Positions 1-8,997 are shown, counted from the stretch's first letter. The stretch: 57,346 nt of DNA from Sphingobium chlorophenolicum (GCF_000722875.1 NZ_JFHR01000033.1:1-57346); one strand, 5' to 3'. Notes: a model not told the origin generated them from the letters alone. A program made the numbers and translations.

Positions 1-1
1 A

Positions 2-163
2 AAAATCGACTGCGACTTCCATGCCTATCGCTGGAGGCACCTCGTCGAGAACTTCTTCTGTAGCCTCAAAACATTCCGGCGCATCGCTACCCGATACGAG
101 AAAACTGATCAGAGCTACCGCGCCATGATCAACCTTGCGGCCCTGAAGATCGCTATGCGCTAA
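2..163 (+). CDS. IS5-family transposase, C-terminal fragment
   Basis: The reading frame is open from the window edge to TAA at 161-163 and gives 53 residues. It contains the blocks RHLVENFF, FRRIATRYEKTD and AMINLAALKIAMR, which are typical of the end of IS5-family DDE transposases (the E and R/K region of the catalytic domain). The N-terminal part lies outside the window, so I cannot tell whether the element is intact. The IS boundary is probably within about 20 bases after the stop (ATGTCCACACGCC looks like a terminal repeat), but the partner end is not visible. Confidence 0.8.
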   Translation, partial: KIDCDFHAYRWRHLVENFFCSLKTFRRIATRYEKTDQSYRAMINLAALKIAMR

Positions 164-309
164 ATGTCCACACGCCTTAATCGAATGTGCCTGGTCGGGC
201 AAGGAGAATGCGGCGCGCGCTTCCGGGAAAGGCCTTCGGTCTCCGCTTGGGAGGCGTTGACCATTTGCCCTCGGTTGCAATCGTTCCGTTTGCGCCGTCG
301 ATGCTGTTC

Positions 310-338
310 TTGAAAACTGTTGCATCGCTCTATATATT
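310..338 (+). promoter_or_regulatory. Candidate sigma-70 promoter of the DUF433/DUF5615 pair
   Basis: TTGAAA at 310-315 and TATATT at 333-338 are separated by 17 bases, the ideal spacing. The predicted transcript would begin near 345, just before the ATG at 364. This supports an internal start for the downstream gene rather than the upstream ATG at 187, which would lie before the promoter. Confidence 0.5.
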
Positions 339-363
339 CCGGTGGACCGGAAGATTTAATGAA

Positions 364-1029
364 ATGGACGCAATGATGCACAGCGCGATGGAAATGCTGA
401 AAGCGACGGAGGCGGCTGTCGTCTCGCGCGTTAGCCTGCGCGATGTTAATCGCGTGATCGACGAGCGCATCCTGCCTGATACACTGGTCTCGCTCGATAA
501 TGGCCGTCACGTCGTCGCGGCGGCCTGCTCGCTGATCACTTTCTATTTTGAGAGTGCGAAGCGGCTGACCTCGGAGGAGCGCCTGTTCGCGATCCGATCG
601 GCCGAGCCGCGCCTGCGCCGTTGGGACAGGACGGCCACCGCGGAAATGCTGAAGGCCGACTGGACGGTGCGCGACGAATTCCTGACGATCGATCTGCGTC
701 CCTTTTTCGAGCGGTCGATCGAACGGCTGGCGCGGTTGGATGCTGCCCGCGAACTGGTCATCTCGTCCGCCGATATACTCGGCGGCACGCCCATAATCGG
801 GGGTACGCGCATTCCGGTCCATGATATCGCGGCAGCCATGGCCGCGGGCGTACCGGAAGACGAGATATTGGAGGACTATCCCTCGCTGACACGTGACAAG
901 CTCGCGCTTGCGCTTCTGTATGCCGAGGCCAATCCACTGCGCGGCAGGCCCCGGCCTTTGCTGTCGGGCCTCCCCAAAGGCAGTCGCAAGCTTTCCGAGC
1001 ATCGGGTGCCGCGCAGGCGCGCCGGATGA
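364..1029 (+). CDS. DUF433-domain antitoxin (VapB-like)
   Basis: The 221-residue product has an N-terminal region resembling the DNA-binding part of DUF433 proteins (LRDVNRVIDERILP). Its C-terminal DUF433 core reads ILGGTPIIGGTRIPVHDIAA, then PEDEILEDYPSLT and ALLYA. Proteins of this family act as antitoxins for PIN-like partners, and here the next gene encodes such a partner, overlapping by four bases (ATGA, 1026-1029). The frame is open back to an ATG at 187. I prefer 364 because the candidate promoter at 310-338 lies between the two and conserved sequence begins only after 364. ATGs at 373 and 376 are further options. The expected role is neutralising the toxin and repressing the operon. 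The function is inferred from family and context. Confidence 0.8.
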   Translation: MDAMMHSAMEMLKATEAAVVSRVSLRDVNRVIDERILPDTLVSLDNGRHVVAAACSLITFYFESAKRLTSEERLFAIRSAEPRLRRWDRTATAEMLKADWTVRDEFLTIDLRPFFERSIERLARLDAARELVISSADILGGTPIIGGTRIPVHDIAAAMAAGVPEDEILEDYPSLTRDKLALALLYAEANPLRGRPRPLLSGLPKGSRKLSEHRVPRRRAG

Positions 1030-1442
1030 AATTCCTGATCGATGAATGCCTCAGCCCCAAGCTGACCGAACTGGCGCAGCAGCATGGATTTGGGGAATCC
1101 TCCCATATCGTCTGGTTGGGCCGTGCCGGTGCGAAGGACTGGGATCTCCTCCCGTTGATCATCGAGGGTGACTGGACGTTCGTCACGCGAAACTCCATCG
1201 ATTTTCGCGGGGAGTCATCGCGTCCGGGCCAGAAGGGGCAATATGTCCGCGCCGATCTGCATGCGGGTCTCATCTGCCTCAATGGTCCCGACGGCATGCT
1301 TCGCGATTTGCAGATCGAACTGTTCGAGCAGGCGCTCCGCGAACTCGACGCCGATCCCGATCTTGTCAATCAGGTGCTGGAAATCTCGCTGGAGCCCGAC
1401 GGGCAACTCAGGGTGACGCGATATGCATTGCCTGCGGATTAA
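1026..1442 (+). CDS. DUF5615 PIN-like toxin
   Basis: The 138-residue product begins MKFLIDECLSPKLTELA, the characteristic start of DUF5615 proteins, in which the early acidic residues (IDE) form part of a PIN-type nuclease site. Later motifs fit the same fold: AKDWDLLPLI and TFVTRNSIDF, with a DFRG acidic site. PIN-like proteins of this sort are thought to be RNases acting as toxins. The start codon overlaps the stop of the DUF433 gene, indicating translational coupling of antitoxin and toxin. The gene is full length and the motif acidic residues are present, so the toxin is probably active. No direct evidence on its RNA target is visible. Confidence 0.82.
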   Translation: MKFLIDECLSPKLTELAQQHGFGESSHIVWLGRAGAKDWDLLPLIIEGDWTFVTRNSIDFRGESSRPGQKGQYVRADLHAGLICLNGPDGMLRDLQIELFEQALRELDADPDLVNQVLEISLEPDGQLRVTRYALPAD

Positions 1443-1498
1443 GCGGCCCATGACCATATGGGCTTGCCAAGGGGAGGAAATCTCGCGAGAATCCGGCT

Positions 1499-2404
1499 AT
1501 GAAGATGGACCTTGATCACCTGCCGGATGTCCAGCGGACCGAGCTGGATCGGGTCCAGAAAATCCTGCAGGCAGAATTTGCCGAAGCGACGTCGCGGGCC
1601 AGCCAATCCTGGAAGCGCAACGGCAAGATCCTCAAGATCATCCTGTTCGGCAGCTATTCCCGCTCCGACTGGGTGGATGAGCCTGAAAATGGATACCAGT
1701 CCGATTTCGATCTACTGATCATCGTCAGCCATGCCGACCTCACCGATGTCGCCGATTATTGGTATGTCGCCGAGGACAAGATCCTGCGCGACGAGGAAGT
1801 TCGTCGTCCGGTCAATATCATCGTTCACACGCTCGACGAGGTGAACCAGGGTCTTCGCAAAGGCGAATATTTCTGGGTGGATATCGCACGGGATGGCATT
1901 GTTCTGTACGATCTTCCTGGTAACGCTCTTTCCCTTCCGCAACCCCTCACGCCAATTGATGCTTGGGAAATGGCATCCTCATACTTCACCGATTGGATCA
2001 GGAAAACAGATAGTGCGTTAAAGATTGCAGCCTTTGCGGTCGAAGAGAACGAATATAAGGATGCCGCATTTCTTTATCATCAGGCAGCAGAGCGAGCTTA
2101 CATAAGTCTCCTTCTTACTCGAACTCTATATTTTCCGCGCTCGCATAACATAAAATTTCTTCGATCTCTTACCGAAGGCATTGAACCTCGGTTGATCCCT
2201 GCATGGCCGCGCGCCACGAGAGCGGAACGACGCCATTTCGAACTCCTCAAGCGCGCTTATGTCGAGGCACGCTATTCTACACAATATGACATTACTGTCG
2301 AAGATCTTGAAACCATCGCCGCGTCCGTCCGTGCCTTGCGGGATGCCGTCGATCTGTCGGCCCGTGAACGGATCGAGCAACTGCGGATCGACGCCGGGGC
2401 CTGA
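1499..2404 (+). CDS. Nucleotidyltransferase-HEPN fusion protein
   Basis: The N-terminal half (about residues 45-130) is a minimal nucleotidyltransferase: ILFGSYSRSDW is the GS motif and SDFDLLIIV supplies the paired Asp residues of the metal site. The second half (about 150-290) is HEPN-like and helical, with YHQAAERAYISLLL, FPRSHNIKFLRSL and KRAYVEARYS. MNT and HEPN proteins are usually separate antitoxin (AMPylating) and toxin (RNase) genes; here both are in one 301-residue chain. It follows the DUF433/DUF5615 pair by 56 bases and precedes traG, so it looks like stability or defence cargo of the element. The start at 1499 has only a weak upstream GAGA; ATG 1505 is an alternative. Confidence 0.8.
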   Translation: MKMDLDHLPDVQRTELDRVQKILQAEFAEATSRASQSWKRNGKILKIILFGSYSRSDWVDEPENGYQSDFDLLIIVSHADLTDVADYWYVAEDKILRDEEVRRPVNIIVHTLDEVNQGLRKGEYFWVDIARDGIVLYDLPGNALSLPQPLTPIDAWEMASSYFTDWIRKTDSALKIAAFAVEENEYKDAAFLYHQAAERAYISLLLTRTLYFPRSHNIKFLRSLTEGIEPRLIPAWPRATRAERRHFELLKRAYVEARYSTQYDITVEDLETIAASVRALRDAVDLSARERIEQLRIDAGA

Positions 2405-2505
2405 TCGAACGAGGTTTCCCGATCGATAGACTAGACGGGTCCGACTTGGGCCGATTTGCGCCGATCTGCACCCTGTCCCTCTGATTGAATTTCGCGGATT
2501 TTCAT

Positions 2506-2539
2506 CCCGCTCGACCCGGTCCTGTCCGGCGAGCGGGAG
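2506..2539 (+). promoter_or_regulatory. Hairpin covering the traG ribosome binding site
   Basis: CCCGCTCG at 2506-2513 pairs perfectly with CGAGCGGG at 2530-2537, and inside it CCGG (2516-2519) pairs with CCGG (2526-2529), leaving a two-base bulge and a six-base loop. The GGGAG Shine-Dalgarno at 2535-2539 starts in the 3' arm and sits six bases before the GTG start at 2546. Folding would therefore hide part of the binding site. Control of traG translation is an inference. Confidence 0.5.
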
Positions 2540-2545
2540 CTTTTC

Positions 2546-4567
2546 GTGACACCGACCAAATTGCTGATCGGCCAGATTCTGGTCGTATTCGTCATTGTCA
2601 TCGCCGGCATCTGGGCCGCCACGCAATGGGCGGCATCCATGCTGGCCTATCAGCCGCAGCTTGGCCCCGCTTGGTTCGCGGTTGGCGATGTTCCTGTCTA
2701 TAAGCCATGGGCGCTGTTTGGCTGGTGGTATCATTTCGACGCCTATGCGCCGATCGTCTTCGACAAGGCTGGTACACTGGCCGCGGCCAGCGGCTTTGCG
2801 GGCTGCGGCGCCGCGATCTTCGGGTCGCTGTGGCGCGCGCGCCAGTCGCGCCATGTCACCACCTATGGTTCGGCACGCTGGGCTACCCATGCAGACATGC
2901 AACGCGCCGGTCTGTACCGTGAAACGGGCTTCATGCTGGGGCTGCATGGAACGCGCTATGTGCGCCATGATGGCCCCGAACATGTCATGGCCTTCGCGCC
3001 GACCCGGTCCGGCAAGGGGGTCGGGCTGGTCGTCCCGACTCTGCTTTCCTGGACGGGTTCAGCGGTTATCCATGACATCAAGGGCGAAAACTGGACCCTG
3101 ACCGCCGGCTGGCGCTCGCGCTTCTCGCATTGCCTGCTGTTCAACCCGACCGATATGCGCTCGGCCGCCTATAATCCGCTGCTCGAAGTGCGTCGCGGCG
3201 CCGATGAAGTGCGGGACGTGCAGAATATCGCCGATATCCTGGTCGACCCGGAAGGCGCGCTTACGACCCGCAATCATTGGGAAAAGACCAGCCATTCGCT
3301 GCTGGTGGGCGCGATCCTCCATATCCTTTACGCCGAGGAGGAAAAGACCCTCGCGCATGTCGCGACCTTCCTCTCCGATCCCAGGCGCAGCTTCGCCGCG
3401 ACCCTGCACCGGATGATGACCGCGAACCATCTGGGGACCGACAAAGCGCCGCAGGTGCATCCCGTTGTCGCGTCCGCCGCGCGCGAATTGCTCAACAAGA
3501 GCGAGAATGAACGATCGGGCGTCCTGTCTACCGCCATGTCTTTCCTCGGCCTCTACCGCGACCCCACTGTCGCGCAAGTAACGTCCCGCTGCGACTGGCG
3601 GATCGCCGACCTCATGGACGGCGCGCGGCCCTGTTCGCTCTATCTGGTCGTGCCGCCATCGGACATCAGCCGCACCAAGCCGCTGATCCGCCTCATTCTC
3701 AGCCAGATTGGCCGTCGCCTCACCGAACATCTCGACCAGCAGGGGGTCCGCGGTAGCCGGCACCAGCTCCTCATGATGCTGGACGAGTTCCCGGCGTTGG
3801 GGCGGCTCGATTTTTTCGAAACCAGCCTTGCCTTCATGGCAGGCTACGGCATCCGCGCCTTTCTGATCGCCCAGAGCCTCAACCAGATCGAGAAGGCCTA
3901 TGGAGAGCATAATGCGATCCTGGACAATTGCCACATCCGCATCGCCTTCGCGACCAATGACGAACGGACCGCCAAGCGGATTTCCGATGCGCTGGGCACC
4001 GCCACGGAGCAGCGTGCCATGCGCAACTACGCCGGCCACCGGCTCGCGCCCTGGCTTGCCCATGTCATGGTCAGCCGCCAGGAAACGGCGCGCCAGCTCC
4101 TGACGCCCGGCGAGGTCATGCAGCTTTCCGCCGATGAGGAACTGGTGCTGGTCGCCGGTCTTCCCCCGATCCGCGCCCGCAAATTGCGCTATTATGCCGA
4201 CCGAAATTTTACCGCGCGCGTCGCGCCGCCGCCTGTGCTCAGCGACAAAGGCTATGCCGACCGCCCGGAACCACGGACGGACGATTGGGCGGAGCAATGC
4301 CATGCCCAAGGCGGCCAGGTTGCGAGCGAAGCCGCTAACGCGCCCGCAGATGAGGGCGGCAGGGAGCAGCAGCGCCACCCTACCATCGAGATGGATGGCC
4401 GATCGGAAAAGGAGATTCCAGAGCCTGATCCTGATCGTTCGATCGCGGAAGACGAAGATGTCGTCTCCGACAAGCGCGCGATGGAACAGGCCCGGAAAAT
4501 GGCGCCTGTTGTCCGTGGCCATGCCATCGATCTGGCATCCGATCAGGAGAGGGTGCTGGGCCTATGA
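2546..4567 (+). CDS. traG: Type IV coupling protein TraG (VirD4 family)
   Basis: This 673-residue inner-membrane ATPase couples the relaxosome to the mating channel. Two N-terminal membrane segments lie at about residues 6-32 and 70-95. Walker A is APTRSGKGVGLV near residue 152, and Walker B is LMMLDEFPALGR near residue 410. The AYGEHNAILDNCHIR and IRAFLIAQSLNQIEKAYG blocks are typical of the family. The GTG start has a well-placed GGGAG at 2535-2539. The C-terminal ~80 residues are charged and low in complexity. The stop overlaps the next ATG (ATGA, 4564-4567). It heads the trb operon as in Tn4371-type elements, but no relaxase gene is in the window. Confidence 0.95.
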   Translation: MTPTKLLIGQILVVFVIVIAGIWAATQWAASMLAYQPQLGPAWFAVGDVPVYKPWALFGWWYHFDAYAPIVFDKAGTLAAASGFAGCGAAIFGSLWRARQSRHVTTYGSARWATHADMQRAGLYRETGFMLGLHGTRYVRHDGPEHVMAFAPTRSGKGVGLVVPTLLSWTGSAVIHDIKGENWTLTAGWRSRFSHCLLFNPTDMRSAAYNPLLEVRRGADEVRDVQNIADILVDPEGALTTRNHWEKTSHSLLVGAILHILYAEEEKTLAHVATFLSDPRRSFAATLHRMMTANHLGTDKAPQVHPVVASAARELLNKSENERSGVLSTAMSFLGLYRDPTVAQVTSRCDWRIADLMDGARPCSLYLVVPPSDISRTKPLIRLILSQIGRRLTEHLDQQGVRGSRHQLLMMLDEFPALGRLDFFETSLAFMAGYGIRAFLIAQSLNQIEKAYGEHNAILDNCHIRIAFATNDERTAKRISDALGTATEQRAMRNYAGHRLAPWLAHVMVSRQETARQLLTPGEVMQLSADEELVLVAGLPPIRARKLRYYADRNFTARVAPPPVLSDKGYADRPEPRTDDWAEQCHAQGGQVASEAANAPADEGGREQQRHPTIEMDGRSEKEIPEPDPDRSIAEDEDVVSDKRAMEQARKMAPVVRGHAIDLASDQERVLGL

Positions 4568-4980
4568 AACGCGCACCCAAAATCCGCCAGAATCTCTACA
4601 TCGACCGGGAGATCGGCGATGCGCTGGAGGCGCTCGCCAAGGGCCGTTCCGGCAACAAGAGTCGGCTGGTCAACGATGCGCTCAGCGCCTGGATCCGCAA
4701 TCGCGGTATCAGCGAAGCCGACGCAGCCCTTCGCATGCGGCTGAACGAGCTGTCGAAGGAACTGGCCGGTGCGCGGCGGGACATCGACATCCTCCTCGAA
4801 AGCTTGGCGCTGTTCATCCGCTATCAGTTGATGGTGACGCCGCCGCTCGCGGACAATGATGCCGCGGGCCGCGCCGAGGGGCGAGAACGGTTCGAGGTCT
4901 TCATCGCGCAGGTCGGCCGCCAGATCGCGACCGGCAAGCGGACAATCGCGCCGACAGGCGTCGAGGGAGGCGCCGCATGA
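4564..4980 (+). CDS. CopG-type ribbon-helix-helix protein of the trb operon
   Basis: The 138-residue protein begins with a ribbon-helix-helix pattern: a basic strand (RQNLYIDREI) and helices containing LEALAKGRSGNKSRLVNDAL. A helical extension follows (LNELSKELAGARRDIDILLESLALFIRY). CopG-like regulators occupy this position between traG and trbB in related conjugation modules and are thought to regulate transfer genes. It overlaps traG and trbB by four bases on each side, so it is tightly co-translated. The DNA target is not evident. Confidence 0.8.
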   Translation: MKRAPKIRQNLYIDREIGDALEALAKGRSGNKSRLVNDALSAWIRNRGISEADAALRMRLNELSKELAGARRDIDILLESLALFIRYQLMVTPPLADNDAAGRAEGRERFEVFIAQVGRQIATGKRTIAPTGVEGGAA

Positions 4981-5966
4981 CCGACACGGCGATCGAGCGG
5001 CGCAAGATCATGCTGCGCACCGCCATGGGTCCGGCGATTGCCGCCGCACTGGGTGATCCACGCGTGATCGAGATCATGGTCAATCCCGACGGCGCCCTGC
5101 GCCTCGACCTATTGGGCGAGGGAAGGGTCGATACCGACATCTATCTGCCGTCAGCGGAAATCGAACGAATCATCCGCCTGGTCGCTTCGCATGTCCGGGC
5201 CGAAGTGCATGCTGGCGCGCCGATCCTCTCCGCCGAACTGCCCTCGCATGCCGAAGGACGGGCGGGTGAACGGTTCGAAGCCATCCTGCCGCCGGTCTCG
5301 CCGGGTCCCTGCTTTGCGATCCGCAAGCCCGCATCGCGGCCCTATAGTCTCGCCGACTATGTCAGCGACGGCATCATCAGCGAAGAGGCCGCCGGCCTGC
5401 TGCGCCAGGCCGTGCGCAACCGGTGCAACATATTGGTGGCCGGCGGCACAAGCTCAGGGAAAACGACGCTCGCCAACGCGCTGCTCGGGGAAATCGGGGC
5501 GGCCGACGAACGGCTGATCCTGATCGAGGATACGCGCGAACTGCAAAGCCCGGCCGCCGATACCGTGGCGCTGCGTACGCGCGCGGGGTCGGTGACAATG
5601 ACGGATCTCGTCCGCTCGACCCTGCGCCTGCGGCCTGACCGGATCATTGTCGGCGAGGTCCGGGGGCCGGAAGCGCTCGACATGCTGAAGGCCTGGAACA
5701 CCGGGCATCCAGGTGGGATCGCGACGGTCCATGCCAACAGCGCGGTGTCCGCGCTCAGCCGGATCGAAAGCCTGGTGCAGGAGGCGGTCGCAACTGTGCC
5801 GCGCGCTCTCATCGCCGATGGCATCGATCTCATCGCATTTCTGTCCGGTCGCGGCGCCGCCCGGCGGCTCACCAGCCTCATGCGTGTCGAGGGGCTCGAT
5901 CCTGAAGGTGCCTACCGGCTGACCGAACTTCTTATTGCGCCAACTCCAATAGGAGAATGTCCATGA
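4977..5966 (+). CDS. trbB: Conjugal transfer ATPase TrbB (VirB11 family)
   Basis: This 329-residue secretion ATPase forms a cytoplasmic hexamer powering pilus assembly and substrate transfer. The N-terminal domain contains DPRVIEIMVNPDG. Walker A is GGTSSGKTTLANALL near residue 158, followed by the Asp box LILIEDTRELQ, Walker B region LRPDRIIVGEVRG, and the His box GHPGGIATVHANSA. All key motifs are present and the length is normal. It overlaps copG by four bases, and its last codons overlap the trbC start. Confidence 0.95.
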   Translation: MTDTAIERRKIMLRTAMGPAIAAALGDPRVIEIMVNPDGALRLDLLGEGRVDTDIYLPSAEIERIIRLVASHVRAEVHAGAPILSAELPSHAEGRAGERFEAILPPVSPGPCFAIRKPASRPYSLADYVSDGIISEEAAGLLRQAVRNRCNILVAGGTSSGKTTLANALLGEIGAADERLILIEDTRELQSPAADTVALRTRAGSVTMTDLVRSTLRLRPDRIIVGEVRGPEALDMLKAWNTGHPGGIATVHANSAVSALSRIESLVQEAVATVPRALIADGIDLIAFLSGRGAARRLTSLMRVEGLDPEGAYRLTELLIAPTPIGECP

Positions 5967-6295
5967 TTATCAGTGCCAAACTCCGTCGCATACATGCGGC
6001 AGCTGCCGCTATCGCATTCGGTCTGACGGTCGTCGCCGCCACCGCGCAGGCTGCCGGATCGGGCATGCCTTGGGAACAACCTTTGGAACAGGTGCTGGAG
6101 TCCGTCCAGGGGCCGGTCGCCAAGATCGTCGCGGTGATCATCATCATCACCACCGGCCTGACCCTCGCCTTTGGCGAAACCTCGGGCGGGTTCCGCCGGC
6201 TCATCCAGATCGTCTTTGGCCTGTCGATCGCATTTGCGGCCTCGTCCTTCTTTCTCTCCTTCTTCAGCTTTGGCGGCGGGGCGCTGGTTGCATGA
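5963..6295 (+). CDS. trbC: Pilin TrbC (VirB2 family)
   Basis: This small protein is the conjugative pilus subunit precursor. It has a signal sequence ending AATAQA, a short loop, then two hydrophobic segments (KIVAVIIIITTGLTLAF and the region ending SFFLSFFSFGGG). An in-frame ATG lies at 5957, but AGGAG at 5951-5955 is only one base from it and seven from ATG 5963. I therefore choose 5963 (110 residues). The stop overlaps the trbD start (ATGA, 6292-6295). Confidence 0.9.
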   Translation: MIISAKLRRIHAAAAAIAFGLTVVAATAQAAGSGMPWEQPLEQVLESVQGPVAKIVAVIIIITTGLTLAFGETSGGFRRLIQIVFGLSIAFAASSFFLSFFSFGGGALVA

Positions 6296-6552
6296 GCGCG
6301 ATCGAAGGCTTCGAGGTGCCGATCCATGCGAGCTTGGCTTCCCCTATATTATTGGGCGGCGCACCGCGGGGCCTTTCAATCCTCAACGGGACCTTGGCGG
6401 CCGCGATCGGCCTTGGCCTCCAGCAATGGCTGATCGGGATCGTCGTCTGGGCGATCGGGCATAGCATCGCGGTCATCGCCACAAGGCGTGATCCTGATTT
6501 CGCGCCCGTCCTCATTCGCCACCTCCGGCAGAAAGGATATTGGGCATGTTGA
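6292..6552 (+). CDS. trbD: Conjugal transfer protein TrbD (VirB3 family)
   Basis: The 86-residue inner-membrane protein starts MSAIEGFEVPIHASL and continues PILLGGAPRGLSILNG, the usual VirB3/TrbD opening. Two closely spaced hydrophobic stretches follow (TLAAAIGLGLQQWLIGIV and VWAIGHSIAVIA). It associates with the TrbE ATPase at the base of the pilus machinery. It overlaps trbC by four bases and trbE by seven, as usual in this gene order. Confidence 0.88.
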   Translation: MSAIEGFEVPIHASLASPILLGGAPRGLSILNGTLAAAIGLGLQQWLIGIVVWAIGHSIAVIATRRDPDFAPVLIRHLRQKGYWAC

Positions 6553-8996
6553 ATCTCGCGGAATATCGGTCGCGGGCTGATCGGTTGGCCGACCATCTGC
6601 CGTGGGTGGCGCTCGTCGCGCCCGGCATCATGCTCAACAAGGACGGCAGCTTCCAGCGCACATTCCGGTTCCGCGGTCCCGATCTGGAAAGCGCGACGGA
6701 CGCCGAACTGGTTTCCGCCTGCGCTCGTGCCAATAATGTGCTCAGGCGCCTCGGATCGGGCTGGGCGCTGTTTTTCGAAGCCGAACGGCGCGAGGCCATC
6801 GGCTATCCGACCGGCGCTTTCGAAGATGCCGCGTCCAGGCTTGTCGATGAAGAACGGCGCGGGCAATTTGAAGGCCGGGGACGGCATTTCGAAAGCGTCT
6901 ATCATGCAACGCTGGTCTGGCTTCCGCCCGCCGACAGCAGTGATGCGGCAAGCAGGCGGCTGATCGATCGGCCCGATGCGGAAAAGTGGCGGGATTGGCG
7001 ACAGGCGCTTGCAAGTTTCGCGGCGGAGACCGGACGCATCATCGACCTGTTCGCCGGCTTCATGCCGCAAGTGGCTCCGCTCGATGACGCCGGGACGCTG
7101 AGCTTTCTCCACGGCGCGATATCGGATCGGAGTCATCCGATCATGGTGCCCGAGACGCCGGTCTATCTCGACGCCCTGTTGGCGGATACGCCGCTGGTCG
7201 GCGGACTCGAACCCCGCCTCGGCGAGACGCACTTACGTACCATTACCGTCCTCGGCTTTCCCAATGCGAGTCATCCGGGTTTACTCGATGCGCTCAACCA
7301 CCAGGATTTCGGCTATCGCTGGGTCACGCGCTTCATCGCGCTCGACAAGAGCGATGCGACCCGAGTCCTCACCAAACTCCGCCGCCAATGGTTCAACAAG
7401 CGCAAGTCCATCACCGCGCTGTTGCGCGAGGTGATGTATAACCAGCCCACGCAGCTGCTCGACAGCGATGCCGACAACAAGGTGGTGGACGCGGACCTCG
7501 CGCTGCAGGCGCTGGGCGGCGATCATGTTGCCTTTGGCTATCTGACGACGACGATCACCGTGTCGGACGGCGACGTCGCGGCGGTCGAGGCCAAGGTGCG
7601 GGCGGTCGAGCGGGTCGTCAACGGTCTGGGGTTCAGCTGCATCCGGGAAACGGTCAATGCCGTCGAGGCCTGGCTGTCGAGCCTGCCGGGGCAGGTCTAT
7701 GCCAATGTCCGCCAGCCGCTGGTCCACAGCCTCAATCTCGCGCATTTGATGCCGCTGTCCGCCGTCTGGGCCGGGCCGGTGGATAATCGCCATCTTGCAG
7801 GGCCAGTATTGTTGCAGGCGAAGACAAGTGGAACGACGCCGTTTCGGCTCTCCACCCATATCGGTGACGTTGGGCATATGATGGTCGTCGGCCCGACCGG
7901 TTCGGGCAAGTCGGTGCTGCTCTCCTTCATCGCACTGCAATTTCGCCGTTATGCCGGCTCGCGCATCGTCTATTTCGACATGGGCCGATCCGCCCGTGCC
8001 GCCATCCTGGCGATGGGCGGCAGCCATCATGCGCTCGGCACTGGAGAAGGGGAAGACGATCCGCTTTCCTTCCAACCCCTACACGCCATCGACGACGAGC
8101 GCGAGCGCAGCTGGGCCGCCGAATGGTTGAGCGGATTGCTGGCCCAGGAGCGGGTGCTGGTGACGCCCGAGATCAAGGATGCACTCTGGTCGGCACTGTC
8201 CAACCTGGCATCCGCGCCCATTGAGCAGCGAACCTTGACCGGGCTTTCACTTCTTCTCCAGTCCAATGCCCTGCGTCTGGCACTCGCGCCTTATCTGCTG
8301 GACGGCAGCCATGGCGCGTTTCTGGACGCTGCGACCGAACGGCTGGCCTTTGCCGATGTTCAGTGTTTCGAGACCGAAGCGTTGATGGGCCGCAAGGGGC
8401 TGGTCGCCCCGGTGCTGACCTATTTGTTCCACCGGATCGAGCAGCGCTTCGACGGGTGTCCGACCCTTATGATTTTGGACGAGGCCTGGAGCCTGTTCGA
8501 CGATCCGCTGTTCGCCGCGCGCATCCGCGAATGGCTGAAGACGCTGCGCAAGAAGAATGTGTCGGTGCTGTTTGCCACCCAGAGCCTGGCGGACATCAGC
8601 GAGAGCAGTATCGCGCCCGCCATCATCGAAAGTTGCCTGCAGCGTATCCTCCTCCCCAACGACCGGGCGATCGAACCGCAATCCCGCGCCGCCTATGAGC
8701 GCTTCGGCCTCAACGCGCGGCAGATCGAGCTTGTCAGCCGGGCAACGCCCAAGCGCCATTATTATCTGCAATCCCAGCGCGGCAACCGCCTGTTCGAACT
8801 CGGGCTGGGGCCAATAGCCCTCGCGCTATGCGGGGCATCGGACCCGGACAGCCAGACCCGGATCGATGCGATCCTTGCCGAGCATGGCCCCGGCCAGTTT
8901 GCGCAGCATTGGCTGGAGGGCTGCGGCCTTGGCCCTGCCGCCGATGACCTCGCCCGCTTTCCCATTGCCTCCCTTCGCCAATCCAAGGAGAATTGA
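6546..8996 (+). CDS. trbE: Conjugal transfer ATPase TrbE (VirB4 family)
   Basis: At 816 residues this is the largest ATPase of the mating channel. The N-terminal CagE/TrbE domain includes NLAEYRSRADRLADHLPW. Walker A is VVGPTGSGKSVLLSF near residue 450, Walker B is LMILDEAWSLFDD near 640, and the conserved LFATQSLADI follows. A TTG at 6540 is in frame, but ATG 6546 is better because AAAGGA (6533-6538) lies at good distance. It overlaps the end of trbD and ends two bases before the trbJ ATG. Confidence 0.95.
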   Translation: MLNLAEYRSRADRLADHLPWVALVAPGIMLNKDGSFQRTFRFRGPDLESATDAELVSACARANNVLRRLGSGWALFFEAERREAIGYPTGAFEDAASRLVDEERRGQFEGRGRHFESVYHATLVWLPPADSSDAASRRLIDRPDAEKWRDWRQALASFAAETGRIIDLFAGFMPQVAPLDDAGTLSFLHGAISDRSHPIMVPETPVYLDALLADTPLVGGLEPRLGETHLRTITVLGFPNASHPGLLDALNHQDFGYRWVTRFIALDKSDATRVLTKLRRQWFNKRKSITALLREVMYNQPTQLLDSDADNKVVDADLALQALGGDHVAFGYLTTTITVSDGDVAAVEAKVRAVERVVNGLGFSCIRETVNAVEAWLSSLPGQVYANVRQPLVHSLNLAHLMPLSAVWAGPVDNRHLAGPVLLQAKTSGTTPFRLSTHIGDVGHMMVVGPTGSGKSVLLSFIALQFRRYAGSRIVYFDMGRSARAAILAMGGSHHALGTGEGEDDPLSFQPLHAIDDERERSWAAEWLSGLLAQERVLVTPEIKDALWSALSNLASAPIEQRTLTGLSLLLQSNALRLALAPYLLDGSHGAFLDAATERLAFADVQCFETEALMGRKGLVAPVLTYLFHRIEQRFDGCPTLMILDEAWSLFDDPLFAARIREWLKTLRKKNVSVLFATQSLADISESSIAPAIIESCLQRILLPNDRAIEPQSRAAYERFGLNARQIELVSRATPKRHYYLQSQRGNRLFELGLGPIALALCGASDPDSQTRIDAILAEHGPGQFAQHWLEGCGLGPAADDLARFPIASLRQSKEN

Positions 8997-8997
8997 G

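Noticed and set aside
187..363. N-terminal extension of the DUF433 gene from ATG 187
   Set aside because: It would start before the candidate promoter at 310-338 and has no similarity to the family or ribosome binding site.
3059..4522. Minus-strand ORF of 487 codons inside traG
   Set aside because: It is a shadow of the traG frame. The plus-strand product has all coupling-protein motifs and the antisense product has none.
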